Source: Xylanimonas cellulosilytica DSM 15894
Lineage (GTDB): Bacteria > Actinomycetota > Actinomycetes > Actinomycetales > Cellulomonadaceae
Assembly: GCF_000024965.1 (NCBI RefSeq)
Contig: NC_013530.1
Coordinates: 2,728,001-2,792,000, forward strand
Direction of reading: 5' to 3'
Length of the DNA: 64,000 bases
A program made the translations under genes and the position numbers. Shown piece after piece: positions 38,623 to 47,098 of the stretch. The number at the start of each line of letters is the position of its first letter. The stretch's first letter is position 1. Under the pieces are notes generated by a model. That model worked only from the letters and a program-made list of their open reading frames with translations, made no database searches and was not told where the DNA came from.

Positions 38623-39937
38623 TGGAGACCGGGGCGTCCGCGGTGAGCGGGCGGCCGTCCACCGTCGAGTGGGTGACCGTGAGCCGTGCGACGCGGTCGG
38701 CGACGAGGCCGGGGCCTTGCACCCCCTCCAGGTGGACGCCGCGCAGGGTCACGGTGTCGCACCCGTCGAGGACGACGCCGCGGCGCGTCGTCGGCCCCAC
38801 CCCGGCGGCCATCGCCGGCTCGAACGGCTCCGGGTCCGGCGCGAAGCTCACGGCGACGTCGTCGAGCACCAGCTCCGCGACGGGCTGCTCGGCCAGCCCG
38901 AGGGCGAACACCGCCGCGGCGCGGACGTTCCGGGCGCTGACGTGGGCCACGGTGATCCGACGGAAGAGCGGCGTCGTCGCGTCCACGGGCAGCGCCCCAC
39001 GGTCGCCGACGTGCGGGGAATCGCCGCCCGGGCCCCGGTCGTAGTGCTGGTTCAGGACGAGGGGGCAGCCGACGTCGTCCATCACGACGTTCGACACGCG
39101 CACGTCCTCCACCACCCCGCCCCGACCGCGGCGGGCCTTGAGGCGGATGCCCCGGTCCGTGCCCTGGAACACGCAGTCGGCGACGACGACGTTGCGGATG
39201 CCGCCGCTCATCTCGGACCCGAGCACCACGCCGCCGTGCCCGTGCACCAGGGTGCACCCGGTCACGACGACGTTCTCGCACGCCACCCGCTCGGGGCTCG
39301 CCTCGGTGCCTGCCTTGAGGGCGATGCAGTCGTCGCCGACGTCGATGTGGCACCCGCTGATGCGGACGTTGCGGCAGGACTCGGGGTCGATCCCGTCGGT
39401 GTTGGGCGAGTCGGGCGGGTTCACGATGGTCACGTCACGGACGGCGACGTCGTCGCACAGCAGCGGGTGCACCGTCCACGCGGGCGAGCTGCGCAGCGTC
39501 ACGTCGCGCAGGCGCACGTGGGTGCAGCGGTGCAGCCCGACCAGCGTGGGGCGCGGGTGGGCGAGGGTGCCGGCCCGGAACGCCTCCCACCACGGCCCGC
39601 CGCCGCCGTCGATCACACCGTCGCCGGTGATCGCGACGTGCTCGGCGTCGTGCGCGTACAGGCAGGGCTGGTGGATCGTCGCGGGCGCGCCCTCCCAGCG
39701 CGCCTCGACGGGCGGGTACAGCGCCGGGTCGGGGACGAACTGCAGCACGGCCCCGGCCTCGACGTGCAGCTCGACGTGCGAGCGCAGGCGCAGCGAGCCC
39801 GTGCGGTGCACGCCAGGCCCCACGGTGACGCGGCCGCCGCCGCGGGCGGCAGCTTCGTCGATCCGTGCCTGGAGAGACTCCGTCACCAGGTCGCCGGGCG
39901 GGATCTCGGGCGCAGGGATCTCAGGCACGAGGCTCAC
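38579..39937 (-). CDS. Glycoside hydrolase family 28 (polygalacturonase-like)
   Basis: 452 residues of a right-handed beta-helix enzyme. GH28 active-site motifs are NTDGID at 179-184, GDDCIALK at 201-208, HGHGG at 232-236 and RGIRLK at 262-267, covering the three catalytic aspartates, the His and the Arg/Lys substrate contacts. It would hydrolyse galacturonan or a rhamnogalacturonan fragment. There is no signal peptide, so it may act on imported oligomers inside the cell. The GTG start overlaps the UxaA stop by four bases. The last ~14 residues (RVVRRKQGFRPVTP) are coded by a copy of the 61-bp repeat, so the native C terminus has been replaced or extended. Confidence 0.92.
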   Translation of the reverse strand: MSLVPEIPAPEIPPGDLVTESLQARIDEAAARGGGRVTVGPGVHRTGSLRLRSHVELHVEAGAVLQFVPDPALYPPVEARWEGAPATIHQPCLYAHDAEHVAITGDGVIDGGGGPWWEAFRAGTLAHPRPTLVGLHRCTHVRLRDVTLRSSPAWTVHPLLCDDVAVRDVTIVNPPDSPNTDGIDPESCRNVRISGCHIDVGDDCIALKAGTEASPERVACENVVVTGCTLVHGHGGVVLGSEMSGGIRNVVVADCVFQGTDRGIRLKARRGRGGVVEDVRVSNVVMDDVGCPLVLNQHYDRGPGGDSPHVGDRGALPVDATTPLFRRITVAHVSARNVRAAAVFALGLAEQPVAELVLDDVAVSFAPDPEPFEPAMAAGVGPTTRRGVVLDGCDTVTLRGVHLEGVQGPGLVADRVARLTVTHSTVDGRPLTADAPVSRVVRRKQGFRPVTP

Positions 39938-41535
39938 GTCACCGCTCCCACGTGCCACGGGACGAACTCCTCGGCGCCGATCGTCACGCCTGCGATCTGC
40001 AGGTCCTCGGAGACGGTCGGCTCGCCGGAGGCCACGCGCAGGATCAGGTCGAGGATCTCCTGCCCGACCTGCTCGACCGTGGCCTCGCCCTCGACGATCC
40101 GGCCGGCGTCGACGTCCATGTCGTCGGACATCGCGCGGTACATCGGCGTGTTGGTCGCGACCTTGATCGACGGCGTCGGGCGGCACCCGAACACGGACCC
40201 GCGCCCGGTGGTGAACACGACGACGTTCGACCCGCCGGCGACCAGCCCGGTGACGGACACCGGGTCGTAGCCGGGGGTGTCCATGAACACGAAGCCGCCT
40301 CGCGGCGCCATCCGCTCGGCGTACTCGTACACGGCCGCGAGGTCCGCCTGCCCGCCCTTGGCGACGGCGCCGAGCGACTTCTCCAGGATGGTGGTGAGCC
40401 CGCCCGCCTTGTTGCCCGGCGACGGGTTGTTGTCCATGCTGCCGCCCCCGGCGCGCGTGTAGTCCTGCCACCAGTCGATGCGGTCGAGCAGCCGCTGCGC
40501 GACCTGCGGGGTCACGGCGCGGCGGGTCAGCAGGTGCTCGGCACCGAACACCTCCGGGGTCTCCGCGAGCGCCGAGGTGGCCCCGTAGGCCACGAGCCGG
40601 TCGGACGCCCAGCCGAGGGCCGGGTTGGCGGTGAGGCCCGAGTACCCGTCGGACCCGCCGCAGTTGAGCGCGAGCACCAGGTCGGCGACGTCACAGATCT
40701 CGCGGCGCCGGGTGTCGACGACGGCGAGCATGCGTTCGACGGCGGCGACGCCCGCGGTGACGGCGGCCCGCACTCCCCCGGACTCCTGGATGGTCAGGGA
40801 CTCGACGACGGTGTCGGCGGGGATGTCGGCGAGCACCGGGTCGGCGGGCGGCGGCGGGGTGCCGACGCCGGGCATACCCAGGAACGCCCCCGTGCCGGAC
40901 CGCGTGGTGAGCTGCTCGGTGAGCACCATCTCGCACCCGAGCCCGAGCACGAGCACGCCCGCGATGTTGGGGTGCGCGGCGTACCCGCGCAGGGTGCGCA
41001 GCAGGATCTGCCCGCCCTCGCTGGACGGCACGAGCCCGCAGCCGGACTGGTGGGTGAGCGCGATGACGCCGTCCACGTTCGGGTACCCAGCCAGGGCCTG
41101 CGGGCCGAACTGGGCGGCGATCATGCGCGCCGTCGTCGCCGAGCAGTTCACGGAGGTGAGGATCGCGACGTAGTTGCGGGTGCCCACGCGGCCGTCGGCG
41201 CGCCGGTACCCCTGGAACGTGGGGCGCGGCCCGGCCGGCACGGCCAGCTCGGTGTGCGTCCCGCCGAGCTGGTGGTCGCGGTGCCCCGCCTCGAACCCCA
41301 GGTTGTGGGCGTGCACGTGCTCCCCGGCGGCCAGCGGGGCCGTCGCCACGCCGATGACCTGCCCGTACTTGTGCACGGGTGCGCCCGGCGGCAGGTCGGC
41401 GACGGCGACCTTGTGGCCGCGCGGCACGGGCCCCGTGGTCGTGATCGTGCGGGCACCGGCGTCGAGGGTCTCGCCCGCAGCGAGGTCCCGGGTGGCGACG
41501 GCGACATCGTCGTCGGGGTGGAGCAGGAGGAGCAT
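39934..41535 (-). CDS. uxaA: UxaA family dehydratase (altronate dehydratase-like)
   Basis: 533 residues. The N-terminal ~100 form a SAF domain (DDVAVATRDLAAGETL, then GHKVAVADLPPGAPVHKYGQVIG). The large C-terminal domain has GTRNYVAILTSVNCSATTA, HQSGCGL, LNCGGSDGYSGLTANPALG and SPGNKAGGLTTILEKSLG, which are marks of the UxaA/GarD enzymes. Altronate dehydratase makes 2-keto-3-deoxygluconate from D-altronate, in the galacturonate route. UxaB and UxaC are not in this window. Galactarate dehydratase is the main alternative. It lies between the regulator (4-base gap) and GH28 in one operon. Confidence 0.9.
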   Translation of the reverse strand: MLLLLHPDDDVAVATRDLAAGETLDAGARTITTTGPVPRGHKVAVADLPPGAPVHKYGQVIGVATAPLAAGEHVHAHNLGFEAGHRDHQLGGTHTELAVPAGPRPTFQGYRRADGRVGTRNYVAILTSVNCSATTARMIAAQFGPQALAGYPNVDGVIALTHQSGCGLVPSSEGGQILLRTLRGYAAHPNIAGVLVLGLGCEMVLTEQLTTRSGTGAFLGMPGVGTPPPPADPVLADIPADTVVESLTIQESGGVRAAVTAGVAAVERMLAVVDTRRREICDVADLVLALNCGGSDGYSGLTANPALGWASDRLVAYGATSALAETPEVFGAEHLLTRRAVTPQVAQRLLDRIDWWQDYTRAGGGSMDNNPSPGNKAGGLTTILEKSLGAVAKGGQADLAAVYEYAERMAPRGGFVFMDTPGYDPVSVTGLVAGGSNVVVFTTGRGSVFGCRPTPSIKVATNTPMYRAMSDDMDVDAGRIVEGEATVEQVGQEILDLILRVASGEPTVSEDLQIAGVTIGAEEFVPWHVGAVT

Positions 41536-41539
41536 CAGG

Positions 41540-43531
41540 TCACCTTCCGAACAGCCCGGCCGCGGCCGGGTACCAGCGGTCGGCGACCGCGGTGGGGGTG
41601 TGCAGGCCCTCGAGCACCAGGGCGGTCAGGCCCAGGTGCAGGCGGTCGCCTGCGGCGAGACGGACGGGCGCGTGCCCGGCGGTCGCGGCGCCCGCGGCGA
41701 CCCACGGGGAGGTTCGCACGAACCAGGGGTCGACGCCGTGCTGGACGAGCACGACGGTGGTCCACGACCCGGCCGTGCGCAGCGCGAGCGCGAGCCACGG
41801 AGACACCGACCCGAGGCAGGCCTCCACGCCGACGCCGTCGGCGCACGCCACGACGTGCTCGTCGACGGGCGCGAATCGCCAGTGCAGACCGCCGTACGCG
41901 GGGGCGTCGGGGCGCTCGGTCGCGGGACGCGTGATCGTGACGTCCCGGCGCGCGACGAGGTCGGAGTCCCAGCGCAGCGCCCAGCCGGCGCCGCCGTCGA
42001 GGGCGGTCGAGGCGAGCACGCGCGTCTCGGCGAGGAGCTGTTCGCCGTCGGCACCGAGCCACGTGACGTCGTCGTGCAGCGTGTGCGGCCGCGCGGGGTC
42101 GACCCGCGGCCCGCCGGAGACCTGCCGACCGTGGTTGTGCAGCGCCTTGCGGCCCACGCCGGGAACCCAGGTGCGGCCGCCCCAGAACGACGTGCCCTCG
42201 ACGTCGGGCAGCGCGAGCGACAGCCCGTGGTGGTGGCGCCGGTCCGCCGGCCCCGCGGTGGTCAGGCGCGTGCCCGACAGGGAGCGCACCGGGTGCAGGG
42301 AGGGCCGGGGCGCGTGCTCGGGGTGCATCGCCTCGCCCGTGACGTACCGGGCCAGGCGGACGCCGCCGGCCGCCAGCACCGTGCCGACGACGTCGGAGCG
42401 CCACGCCGTCGGCCCGTCGGGGACGGGCGGCGCGGCGTCCGGCTCGGGCGACGGACCCGTCGACTCGCGCACCACGAGGGCGGTGGGCAGCAGCTCGGTG
42501 TCGGTGTCGGGCAGCGTGAGGCTCGGCACCGCGGCGTCGTCGCCCGGCCTGCGCTCGATCTGCCGCCGCAGGCGTTCCCAGGCGCGCTCGCCGAGGGCCG
42601 TGCGGGGTACGGCGACGGTGGTGAGCGGCGGCGACGCGAACCGCGCGAGGTCGATGTCGTCGAAACCCAGCACGGACACCCGGCCGGGCACCGGCACGCC
42701 CAGCTCGCGCAGGCGGCCCAGCAGCCCGAAGGCGACCAGGTCGTTGTAGGCGATGACGGCGGTGGCGCGCGTGGCGAGCACGGCCTCGGCGGCGCCGTAG
42801 CCGTCCGGGATGCTGGCTCCGCCCGGCTGGACGATGAAGCTCACCCCGCCGAACGACGCCTGCGCCGCCTCGAAACCCGCGAGGCGCTCTGCGTTGGCGG
42901 TCGCACGTGCCGGGCCCGCGAGGTACACCACCGACCGGTGCCCGAGCTGCATGAGGTGCTCGACGGCCCCGTACATCGCCTCGGCGAAGTCCACGCTCAC
43001 CGACGGCACGTCCCCGTCCGGCAGCGTCCGGTTGACGAGCACCACGGGCTGCGTCGCCGGGATCCTGGCGAGCGTCGCCGCCAGCTCCTCGTCGGTGGAC
43101 CGCGGCGAGACCACGACGAGCGCGTCGACGCGGGGCTGGGTCGAGCGCAGCGCGCCCGACTCGTGCTCGGTCCGCTCCGCGGTCTCCGCGACGACGACGC
43201 CGTACCCGCACGCGTCCGCGCCTGCGGCCACGCCGCGCAGCACCTCCTGGAACATCGGGTTCGTCAGGTCGGGCACGACGACGCCGACGGCCTGCGTGCG
43301 CCCCGTCGACAGGGAGCGGGCGCTCACGGACGGGCGGTAGTCGAGGTCGGCGGCTGCGCGGCGCACCCGCTCGGCCATCACGGGGTCGACCTTGCGGCCG
43401 TTCATCACGCGCGACACGGTGGCGCGCGACACCTGGGCAGCGGCGGCCACGTCGGAGATCGTGACACCGCCGGCGTCGCGCTCGCGGCCGGCGTCACGCA
43501 GGGCCACGCCCGCCGCGTCGTCGTGAGCCAT
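41540..43531 (-). CDS. LacI-family regulator fused to a PmoA/DUF6807 domain
   Basis: 663 residues, nearly twice the usual LacI length. The LacI HTH is at 23-67 (VTISDVAAAAQVSRATVSRV, then a hinge RPSVSARSL). The effector domain spans about 72-360, with VVVPDLTNPMFQEVLRG, DALVVVSPRS and VLGFDDIDLARFASPPLTTV. The last ~280 residues match the PmoA-like DUF6807 family: HPVRSLSGTRLTTAGPADRR, HHHGLSLALPDV and SFWGGRTWV. In that family the His cluster is conserved but its activity is not known. It may bind or modify a sugar or pectin product. ATG at 43531 with GGAGGTCGAC upstream. It probably represses both its own operon and the divergent one. Confidence 0.9.
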   Translation of the reverse strand: MAHDDAAGVALRDAGRERDAGGVTISDVAAAAQVSRATVSRVMNGRKVDPVMAERVRRAAADLDYRPSVSARSLSTGRTQAVGVVVPDLTNPMFQEVLRGVAAGADACGYGVVVAETAERTEHESGALRSTQPRVDALVVVSPRSTDEELAATLARIPATQPVVLVNRTLPDGDVPSVSVDFAEAMYGAVEHLMQLGHRSVVYLAGPARATANAERLAGFEAAQASFGGVSFIVQPGGASIPDGYGAAEAVLATRATAVIAYNDLVAFGLLGRLRELGVPVPGRVSVLGFDDIDLARFASPPLTTVAVPRTALGERAWERLRRQIERRPGDDAAVPSLTLPDTDTELLPTALVVRESTGPSPEPDAAPPVPDGPTAWRSDVVGTVLAAGGVRLARYVTGEAMHPEHAPRPSLHPVRSLSGTRLTTAGPADRRHHHGLSLALPDVEGTSFWGGRTWVPGVGRKALHNHGRQVSGGPRVDPARPHTLHDDVTWLGADGEQLLAETRVLASTALDGGAGWALRWDSDLVARRDVTITRPATERPDAPAYGGLHWRFAPVDEHVVACADGVGVEACLGSVSPWLALALRTAGSWTTVVLVQHGVDPWFVRTSPWVAAGAATAGHAPVRLAAGDRLHLGLTALVLEGLHTPTAVADRWYPAAAGLFGR

Positions 43532-43556
43532 CGTCGACCTCCACGCTCTCCACGCT

Positions 43557-43570
43557 GGAAACAGGTTTCC
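43557..43570. promoter_or_regulatory. LacI-type operator near the regulator's own promoter
   Basis: GGAAACAGGTTTCC is a palindrome with a two-base centre, 26 bases before the regulator ATG. On the minus strand GTGACA (43600-43605) and CTAGCG (43577-43582) are 17 bases apart and could be -35 and -10, which would put the transcription start beside this operator. Confidence 0.6.
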
Positions 43571-43645
43571 CACGAACGCTAGCGCTCCCGGGACGGGTTT
43601 GTCACCGTGCCGCCGCGGACCGCGGAACTCCCTGGTCATCAGCCC

Positions 43646-43674
43646 TTGCGCTCAACGGACATCTCGGACTACCT
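43646..43674 (+). promoter_or_regulatory. Possible promoter of the oligosaccharide uptake operon
   Basis: TTGCGC and CTACCT with 17 bases between them. The predicted start falls about position 43681, inside the operator at 43679-43692. Confidence 0.4.
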
Positions 43675-43678
43675 TCTC

Positions 43679-43692
43679 GGAAACCGGTTACC
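43679..43692. promoter_or_regulatory. LacI-type operator before the uptake operon
   Basis: GGAAACCGGTTACC is palindromic apart from one base pair and resembles the operator at 43557. It is 45 bases upstream of the first permease ATG. Confidence 0.65.
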
Positions 43693-43736
43693 GAGACCGG
43701 CGTCACACGCTCCAGGCACCCACAAGGAAGTGAGTC

Positions 43737-44681
43737 ATGTCAGCGATCAGCGAGCTGCGCGGGATACGCGGCCGCCGCGCACAGCGGGTCCCCACGGTCT
43801 CGAACCTGCGCAGGGCGGACGGCCGCGCGGCCGCCGTGTTCCTCGCGCCATGGTTCCTCGGCCTGTTCGTGGTGACCCTGTTCCCGATGGCGGCCTCGGC
43901 CTACCTGTCGTTCACCGAGTACGACCTGCTGACCCCGCCCCGGTGGATCGGCCTGGGGAACTTCGTCGAGCTCTTCCACGACGACCGGCTCTGGCAGTCG
44001 ATGAAGGTGACGATGACCTACGTCGTCACCGGCGTCCCGCTCCAGCTCGTCGCAGCCCTCGCCGTCGCCATCTTCCTCAACCAGGGCATGCGGGGCCTCG
44101 CGTTCTACCGCTCGGTGCTCTACCTGCCCTCGCTCATGGGCGGCTCGGTGGCCATCGCGCTGCTGTGGCGCCAGGTCTTCGGCGAGCAGGGCCTGCTCAA
44201 CGCGCTGCTCGGCGTGTTCGGCATCCAGGGCATGGGCTGGGTGTCCCACCCGGACACCGCGCTGTGGACCATCGTGCTGCTGCACGTGTGGACCTTCGGC
44301 TCGCCGATGATCATCTTTCTCGCGGGGCTGCGCCAGATCCCCGAGATGTACTACGAGGCCGCGCAGCTCGACGGGGCCTCCCGGTGGCGGCAGTTCCGCT
44401 CCGTGACGCTGCCGCTGCTCAGCCCGATCATCTTCTTCAACCTCGTCATGCAGGTGATCACGGCGTTCCAGGCCTTCACCCAGGCCTACGTCGTCTCGGG
44501 CGGCACCGGCGGCCCGTCCGACTCGACGCTCTTCTACACGCTCTACCTGTACCAGGAGGGCTTCACCAACCTGCACATGGGCTACGCGTCGGCGATGGCG
44601 TGGCTCCTCGTGCTCATCGTCCTCGCCCTGACCGGCCTGAACTTCGTCGCCTCGAAGTTCTGGGTCTACTACGAGGACTGA
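43737..44681 (+). CDS. Sugar ABC transporter permease (MalF/UgpA type)
   Basis: 314 residues with six hydrophobic segments. The N-terminal LAPWFLGLFVVTLFPMAASAYLSF helix and the EAA loop YEAAQLDGASRWRQFRSVTLPLLSP are typical of CUT1 family permeases. The ATG has GGAAGTGAG upstream. First gene of an operon with a second permease, a binding lipoprotein, KduD, KduI and GH105, so the substrate is probably an unsaturated or saturated galacturonide/rhamnogalacturonide oligomer. No ATPase gene is in the operon; a shared MsmK-type ATPase elsewhere is likely. Confidence 0.94.
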   Translation: MSAISELRGIRGRRAQRVPTVSNLRRADGRAAAVFLAPWFLGLFVVTLFPMAASAYLSFTEYDLLTPPRWIGLGNFVELFHDDRLWQSMKVTMTYVVTGVPLQLVAALAVAIFLNQGMRGLAFYRSVLYLPSLMGGSVAIALLWRQVFGEQGLLNALLGVFGIQGMGWVSHPDTALWTIVLLHVWTFGSPMIIFLAGLRQIPEMYYEAAQLDGASRWRQFRSVTLPLLSPIIFFNLVMQVITAFQAFTQAYVVSGGTGGPSDSTLFYTLYLYQEGFTNLHMGYASAMAWLLVLIVLALTGLNFVASKFWVYYED

Positions 44682-44691
44682 GAGGGAACCG

Positions 44692-45612
44692 ATGTCGACG
44701 ACGACACTCCCTGGCCCCGACCTCGGCCAGCGCATCACCGAGCTGGCCGCCAGGTCACCCGAGGGCCGGCGCCGCCGGCTGTGGCGGGGACGCACCGGCT
44801 CCGTGATCCGCCACACGCTGATGATCGTGGCCTGCGTGGTGATGATCTACCCGCTGCTGTGGCTGCTGGGCTCCTCGTTCAAGCCCACGGAGGCGATCTT
44901 CCGCAACCTGGCGATCCTGCCGGGCGAGTGGGACTGGTCCAACTACAACACCGGCTGGAACTCGCTGACCTTCCAGTTCGGCCGGTACATGCTCAACTCG
45001 CTCGCCATCGTCGGCGGGTCGCTGCTGGGAAACCTGGTCAGCTGCTCGATGGCCGCCTACGCGTTCGCCCGCCTGCAGTTCCGGGGCCGGCGCATCTGGT
45101 TCGCGATCATGCTCCTGACGATCATGCTGCCGATCCACGTGGTGATCGTGCCGCAGTACATCATGTTCCGGGAGCTCGACCTGGTGAACACGTTCTGGCC
45201 GCTCATCATCCCGAAGCTGCTGGCCACCGACGCGTTCTTCATCTTCCTCATGGTCCAGTTCTTCCGCGGCATCCCGCGCGAGCTGGAGGAGGCCGCCCGC
45301 CTCGACGGCTGCGGCCACGCCCGCATCTTCCTGCGTGTGATGCTGCCGCTGGCCGTCCCCGCCCTGGCCACCACCGCGATCTTCACGTTCATCTGGACGT
45401 GGAACGACTTCTTCAGCCAGCTCATCTTCCTCACCTCCGAGGAGGTCAAGACGGCGCCGGTCGCGCTGCGGATGTTCCTCGACTCCTCGGCCGGCTCCAA
45501 CTGGGGGCCGATGTTCGCGATGTCCATCGTGACCATCGTCCCGATCTTCCTGGTCTTCCTGTTCGGGCAGAAGTACCTCGTCCGAGGCATCGCCACGACC
45601 GGGATCAAGTAG
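44692..45612 (+). CDS. Sugar ABC transporter permease (MalG type)
   Basis: 306 residues with six hydrophobic segments. IRHTLMIVACVVMIYPLLWLLGSSFKPT near the N terminus and the EAA loop LEEAARLDGCGHARIFLRVMLPLAVP are the CUT1 MalG signatures. It starts ten bases after the first permease with GAGGGAACCG upstream, so both are made from one message. With its partner it forms the membrane channel of the importer. Confidence 0.95.
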   Translation: MSTTTLPGPDLGQRITELAARSPEGRRRRLWRGRTGSVIRHTLMIVACVVMIYPLLWLLGSSFKPTEAIFRNLAILPGEWDWSNYNTGWNSLTFQFGRYMLNSLAIVGGSLLGNLVSCSMAAYAFARLQFRGRRIWFAIMLLTIMLPIHVVIVPQYIMFRELDLVNTFWPLIIPKLLATDAFFIFLMVQFFRGIPRELEEAARLDGCGHARIFLRVMLPLAVPALATTAIFTFIWTWNDFFSQLIFLTSEEVKTAPVALRMFLDSSAGSNWGPMFAMSIVTIVPIFLVFLFGQKYLVRGIATTGIK

Positions 45613-45659
45613 TTCCCGCATTCCCCTCACCCGACGACGACGTCATCTCAAGGAGAGCC

Positions 45660-47012
45660 ATGCCCACGTCCCTGGACCGCCGCGCCGCACGCGCCGGTAC
45701 CGCCGCCATCGCCGCCATCGTGGTGGCCGGTCTGACCGGCTGCGCCGCGACCAGCAACGCCGACACCGGCACCACAGCCGCCCCTGCCGCGACCGACGAC
45801 GGCGGTGGCTCCGGCGAGAAGGTCACCATCAAGTTCTCGTGGTGGGGCTCGGACTCCCGCGTCGCGTCCACGCAGGCGATCATCGACGCCTTCGAGGCCG
45901 AGAACCCCGACATCCACGTCGAACCCGTCTCGACGACGTGGGACGACTACTTCGAGACCATGAACGTCATGGCCGCGGGCAACGACACGCCCGACGTCAT
46001 GACCCAGGACGACCGCTACCTCACCGAGTACGCGAGCCGCGGCCTGCTGGCCGACCTCGGCTCGCTCGACGTCGACACCTCGCACGTCGACCCCTCGGTG
46101 GTCGAGACCGGCGTCATCGACGGCAACCTCTACGGCATCGCCACCGGGATCAACGTGCACGCCGTCGTCGCCAACCCGGCCGCCTTCGAGGCCGCCGGCG
46201 TCGCCCTCCCGGACGACACGACGTGGACGTGGGAGGACTACTCCGAGATCGCCGCACAGGTCTCGGCCGGCAGCGACGGTGCCGTGACCGGCGTGCAGAA
46301 CTACTCGTTCATCGAGCCGGTGCTCGCGATCTACGCCCGCCAGCACGGAGAGGAGCTGTTCACCCCGGACGGCGCGATCGGCGTCTCGCCGCAGACGATC
46401 GAGTCGTGGTTCCAGCGCTCGGTCGACCAGATCGCCGCGAAGGCCGAGCCGTCCGCCTCGACGTCCACCGAGGTCCAGGGCGCCGGCGTCGACGGCTCCC
46501 TCGTGGCCACCGGCAAGGGCGCCATGGCATGGTTCTGGTCGAACCAGCTCGGCGCGATCGAGAAGACGGCCGGCCACCCGCTGACCCTGCTGCGCGCCCC
46601 CGGCGACACGCAGTTCGAGCGCACCGGCGAGTACTTCCGCGCCGCCATGTACTACTCGATCTCGGCGAAGTCGGCACACCCGGAGGAGGCGGCCCGGTTC
46701 GTCGACTTCATGCTCAACTCGCAGACGGCCGGCGACATCAACCTCACCGACCGCGGCCTTCCCTCCAACCTCGAGGTGCGCGAGGCAGTGCTGCCGAAGC
46801 TGAGCGAGGCGGACAAGACCTCCGCCGCGTTCATCCAGGCGCTCACCGACGACGACGTGGTGGCCGACTCCAAGCCCGTCCCGCCGAAGGGCTCGGGCGA
46901 GGTCTCCGACATCACCGGGCGGATCAACTCCGACGTCATCTTCGGCAAGATCACCCCCGCCGACGCTGCCACCCGCTGGATCGACGAGGTCACCAAGGCC
47001 ATCGGCCGGTGA
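45660..47012 (+). CDS. Extracellular sugar-binding lipoprotein (SBP family 1)
   Basis: 450 residues. The signal peptide ends in LTGC with Cys28. The mature protein begins with a Thr/Ala/Gly-rich linker, then VTIKFSWWGSDSRVASTQAI, the typical first strand and helix of family 1 binding proteins (COG1653). Later parts include VMTQDDRYLTEYASRGLLADL and WTWEDYSEIAAQVSAG. The ATG has AAGGAGAG six bases upstream. It captures the oligosaccharide and delivers it to the two permeases. The ligand is inferred from the neighbouring genes only. Confidence 0.94.
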   Translation: MPTSLDRRAARAGTAAIAAIVVAGLTGCAATSNADTGTTAAPAATDDGGGSGEKVTIKFSWWGSDSRVASTQAIIDAFEAENPDIHVEPVSTTWDDYFETMNVMAAGNDTPDVMTQDDRYLTEYASRGLLADLGSLDVDTSHVDPSVVETGVIDGNLYGIATGINVHAVVANPAAFEAAGVALPDDTTWTWEDYSEIAAQVSAGSDGAVTGVQNYSFIEPVLAIYARQHGEELFTPDGAIGVSPQTIESWFQRSVDQIAAKAEPSASTSTEVQGAGVDGSLVATGKGAMAWFWSNQLGAIEKTAGHPLTLLRAPGDTQFERTGEYFRAAMYYSISAKSAHPEEAARFVDFMLNSQTAGDINLTDRGLPSNLEVREAVLPKLSEADKTSAAFIQALTDDDVVADSKPVPPKGSGEVSDITGRINSDVIFGKITPADAATRWIDEVTKAIGR

Positions 47013-47017
47013 CCCCC

Positions 47018-47062
47018 ACCCCGCCCGCGAGGTAGTCCCCCGTTCTACCTCGCGGGCGGGGT
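47018..47062 (+). terminator. Long hairpin between binding protein and KduD
   Basis: ACCCCGCCCGCGAGGTAG and its reverse complement at 47045-47062 form a perfect 18-bp stem with a nine-base loop. A third segment CTACCTCGCG at 47074-47083 could pair with the same left arm. Placed inside the operon, it could stop part of the transcripts and stabilise the upstream transporter message. Confidence 0.75.
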
Positions 47063-47098
47063 AGAACCCCGTACTACCTCGCGAGACCTGGAGCTTCG

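Noticed and set aside
41174-43582. A plus-strand open frame opposite the LacI-DUF6807 gene
   Set aside because: Low-complexity Arg/Gly/Pro text with no domain; the minus-strand reading has clear LacI and DUF6807 motifs.
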